Assembly (NCBI GenBank): GCA_012517255.1
Contig: JAAYVH010000104.1
Location: 1 to 52,986 of the forward strand
Direction of reading: 5' to 3'
Source: Chthonomonadales bacterium
Lineage (GTDB): Bacteria; Armatimonadota; Chthonomonadetes; Chthonomonadales; CAJBBX01
DNA length: 52,986 bases
Part shown: in pieces, positions 50,664 to 52,986 of the stretch
Position numbering within the stretch: the first letter of the stretch is position 1
Layout: every line of letters begins with the position of its first letter
Notes under the pieces: model-generated
Told to the model about the DNA's origin: nothing
The model's input: only the letters and a program-made list of their open reading frames with translations
The model's database searches: none
Position numbers and translations under genes: made by a program

Positions 50664-52986
50664 GTGGCGCGAGGAGTTAATCTACTTCGAGGGACGGCGA
50701 TCATGAGCACAGCCCTGGGCTGCTCTCCATCAGGGGCGGCTGAGGTGATCGTTCGACTTAAGTCACCAATCGAAAGCAGTCCGGCCGCCATTCGCGTCAT
50801 GGTTCCTCCTGACATGCGTTTCGGTGTTGGCGCTGCCAGCCGGGTGCAGAGCCTGACAATCACGTCTCCAGGCGCCGAGCCGGCGACGGCGGTTCTCGTG
50901 TTCGATCCGGCAACGCAGCACCAGGAGACTGAGCGTGGGGCCACCTTATTCGTCGTGGCCGGGTCGCTGCCAGCCGGTGAGGCCCGGGCAGTCACGAACG
51001 CGGAGTTTCAGGCGAGTGAGCTCACGAGCGTGCTGTCCGCAGCGAACCGGAGCGCCGCTCTCCGGTTCTCGCCGCGCGCCAACGGAGGTCTCCCGACGGC
51101 GATAGCCTTCCCCGAATCCGGCAAGCTTTGCGAGACGTTCGCCTGGAACGATCGCGTCCACGAGCCTTCCAGAGGCGGTTGGCTCCTCAGGAACGATCGC
51201 AACCCCATGATTACGGTTCTCTGGAAGTCGCCGGAACTGACCGTGATCCGAAGCGCGGCCTCGTACTGCAACGACGCCGGGTCGCCTGCTCCCGGGAACG
51301 TCCGAGCCGTGTATGACTGGTATGTTCCGCGCCATTCCGACACGATCTTCGTCCAGGCGTTCATAGCGCAGGATCAGCCACAGAGCTGGTCTGAACTGCA
51401 CCACCTCGAGCTCAACTTCCCTGATGAAAGCTTTGGAGGATGGGCTGCCGGCAATCCCGTTCGATCCGGCAACTTCGTGGCCGAGCGCAAAGGGTGGGAC
51501 GCATCCCACTGGGGCTGCATCCTGCAGGGCAACGACGCTATTGGGATCATCGGGCAGCCCGTGCGTTTCTACGATGGCCGTGGCGAGTACGGCACCTACA
51601 TCCACGGCGCGTGGTCGGCATGGACCAGCCTGAGGCGTCTGACTTCGGCCTGGATGTGGATAGGTTCCATGCCCGATGCTGCCGCGAGGGTCCAGGCTGC
51701 GGCGGAGGTGCGGCGCGCGGCGCGAGCGGCGATCACCACGCCGCAAAGGAGCAGTCGGATCGCCAGACTGCGTGCGCCGACGAATACTGCCAGGGCGCAA
51801 TGGCTCGCCACCGTTGCCGAGCGGGCGGAGGAGGCCGGTGACGTCGCGCTGGCTGAGGCGCTCCTCAACGCTGCGGAGAGCCCTGCCACGCCGCTTCCAC
51901 GAGGATGGGAGATAGCGAAAGCCGGCGACCTATGGATGGCGGTTCGCCAGGGATCTGAGGGCATGTCGCTCGCCAGCCTCTACGACTCAGCACGCCGAAC
52001 CGAACTGGCGGCCGCTGACCAGCCGCCGTTGTTTCACGTGCGGCTCGCAAAAACCGCGGACGGCGAAACCGTGGAGGTCGAATCCGGCTCCGGTTGGGGT
52101 AGCGCCGAAGCGAAGGCTACCTCGAACGCCCTGACGCTTGTGTGGGCGCAACATAAGGACCCGCGCCTATCTGGCCTGAGGATAACCGCGACCGCTCAGC
52201 TCGACCAGCGCCGATCCGCTCTCCGGTGGAAACTGAACTGCCATCCCGGAGACGGCCCCTATGGCGTGCGTTCCGTCATGTTTCCGCAGATCGCCGTAGA
52301 GCCCATGGCGGCAGATGCCCGAGCGCTGTACCCCGTCGGCCCCGGCGAAGAGGCATCTCTTGACCGGACACCCTCCATCAACAGGACGTCCCTCTACCCG
52401 AATGGCTGGTGCACCATCCCACTGATGGCAGTGTACTCCCCGACGAAGCGCGCGGGACTCTACGTGGCATGCCACGACCCGCTCGCGTCCGCCAAACAGG
52501 TCATTCAGAGGCGCGAGGGAGCCGATCATCCGGTCGTTCTCTCATTCGACGTGCCGGCCCCCGACATGGACAGGTCAGGCGTGCCGTTTGCCTGGCCCGG
52601 CGTCACGGTATGGCAGGCGTTGCGCGGCGACTGGTTCGACGCGGCGCGTATCTACAGAGAATGGGCCTCGGCGGAGGCTGCCTGGTGGCCGAAGGACGCC
52701 GACGCAGGCCGCAAAGACACGCCCGTCTGGATGCGCGAGCTGTGCGCCTGGGCCCAGACCGGCGGAGCTCCGGCCGAGTGCGTCGAGGCGGTCAAGCAGA
52801 TGCAGCGGACGCTGGGCGTGCCCATCGGATTCCACTGGTACAACTGGCATCAGATCCCGTTTGACAATGACTATCCCCACTACTTCCCGACCAAGCCCGG
52901 GGTGGCCGAGGCCGTCGCCGACCTGCAAGCTCATCAGGTACATGTGATGCCCTACATCAACGGCCGTCTGTGGGACACGCGCGACA
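50664..52986 (+). CDS. Large secreted DUF6259-like glycoside-hydrolase-type protein (partial, cut by window end)
   Basis: 774 residues are visible with the frame still open at the right edge. The N-terminus is a short signal-like stretch (NLLRGTAIMSTALGC), then beta-rich regions with Trp and Asp-rich loops. Near the edge is VWQALRGDWFDAARIYREWA and GFHWYNWHQIPFDNDYPHYF followed by VHVMPYINGRLWDT, the start of a DUF6259-type barrel thought to be a glycoside hydrolase. The catalytic acids would lie beyond the edge. The GTG at 50664 has the best SD spacing (7 nt); ATG at 50658 or ATG at 50703 are alternatives. It is divergent from the GtrA-like gene. Confidence 0.72.
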   Translation, partial: MARGVNLLRGTAIMSTALGCSPSGAAEVIVRLKSPIESSPAAIRVMVPPDMRFGVGAASRVQSLTITSPGAEPATAVLVFDPATQHQETERGATLFVVAGSLPAGEARAVTNAEFQASELTSVLSAANRSAALRFSPRANGGLPTAIAFPESGKLCETFAWNDRVHEPSRGGWLLRNDRNPMITVLWKSPELTVIRSAASYCNDAGSPAPGNVRAVYDWYVPRHSDTIFVQAFIAQDQPQSWSELHHLELNFPDESFGGWAAGNPVRSGNFVAERKGWDASHWGCILQGNDAIGIIGQPVRFYDGRGEYGTYIHGAWSAWTSLRRLTSAWMWIGSMPDAAARVQAAAEVRRAARAAITTPQRSSRIARLRAPTNTARAQWLATVAERAEEAGDVALAEALLNAAESPATPLPRGWEIAKAGDLWMAVRQGSEGMSLASLYDSARRTELAAADQPPLFHVRLAKTADGETVEVESGSGWGSAEAKATSNALTLVWAQHKDPRLSGLRITATAQLDQRRSALRWKLNCHPGDGPYGVRSVMFPQIAVEPMAADARALYPVGPGEEASLDRTPSINRTSLYPNGWCTIPLMAVYSPTKRAGLYVACHDPLASAKQVIQRREGADHPVVLSFDVPAPDMDRSGVPFAWPGVTVWQALRGDWFDAARIYREWASAEAAWWPKDADAGRKDTPVWMRELCAWAQTGGAPAECVEAVKQMQRTLGVPIGFHWYNWHQIPFDNDYPHYFPTKPGVAEAVADLQAHQVHVMPYINGRLWDTRD

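Noticed and set aside
1-52986. Search for tRNA/rRNA genes, CRISPR repeats, insertion sequences, integrase attachment sites and phage genes.
   Set aside because: None was seen by eye. The only recombinase is the chromosomal XerC/D at 26988-27932, which is in a housekeeping operon. A covariance-model search for tRNAs was not possible.

Overview
The window is 53 kb of gene-dense, high-GC bacterial chromosome with no IS element, phage, CRISPR array, tRNA or rRNA that I could see. Genes are packed with 1-4 nt ATGA/GTGA overlaps. Most starts are ATG or GTG, and several lack a clear Shine-Dalgarno (SD) site. The gene set suggests an aerobic, menaquinone-using bacterium outside the well-studied phyla: Alternative Complex III plus an A2-type caa3 oxidase, menaquinone genes, a fused homocysteine methyltransferase/MTHFR, uroporphyrinogen-decarboxylase-like methyltransferases and a DUF6259-like glycoside hydrolase. 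Armatimonadota is a reasonable guess, not a demonstrated assignment.

Layout. 0.3-3.9 kb: a NIF3-like protein without its metal ligands, a 2-hydroxyacid dehydrogenase, and on the minus strand Ndk plus a deacetylase-like protein. 4.0-18.4 kb: one apparent 14-gene operon for terminal respiration, with heme A synthesis (ctaA, ctaB), Alternative Complex III (actA-F), a small membrane protein, a Sco copper chaperone, and caa3 oxidase subunits II, I, III and IV. Quinol is oxidised by ACIII and electrons pass through c-hemes to the oxidase whose heme A is made by the first two genes. 18.46-22.99 kb: a promoter followed by a short peptide gene, a PqqD-like recognition protein, a radical SAM/SPASM enzyme, an HprK-like kinase, an S26-like peptidase and a nucleotidyltransferase. 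This is a candidate ribosomal-peptide (RiPP) cluster that combines radical SAM chemistry with the kinase and nucleotidyltransferase known from some lasso-peptide clusters, and it is the most interesting part of the window.

23.0-35.8 kb is housekeeping: homocysteine methyltransferase/MTHFR, RsgA, a minus-strand operon ftsE-ftsX-envC-eamA-xerC-hslV, then a plus-strand ybeY-dgkA/PAP2-CNNM operon. 35.8-40.0 kb is a minus-strand potassium locus: a KimA-like permease, a STAS-USP fusion and two TrkA proteins, without a TrkH/KtrB channel. 40.2-42.5 kb holds an altronate-dehydratase-type gene that looks leaderless, and a membrane protein.

43.3-49.8 kb is a plus-strand run: menaquinone methyltransferase, polyprenyl diphosphate synthase, HAD phosphatase, GNAT, LarC, a URO-D-like methyltransferase and a zinc-ribbon membrane protein. 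49.8-53.0 kb has a GtrA-like protein divergent from a large secreted DUF6259-like protein that runs off the window. The menaquinone genes at 43-45 kb fit the quinol-driven ACIII at 6-13 kb.
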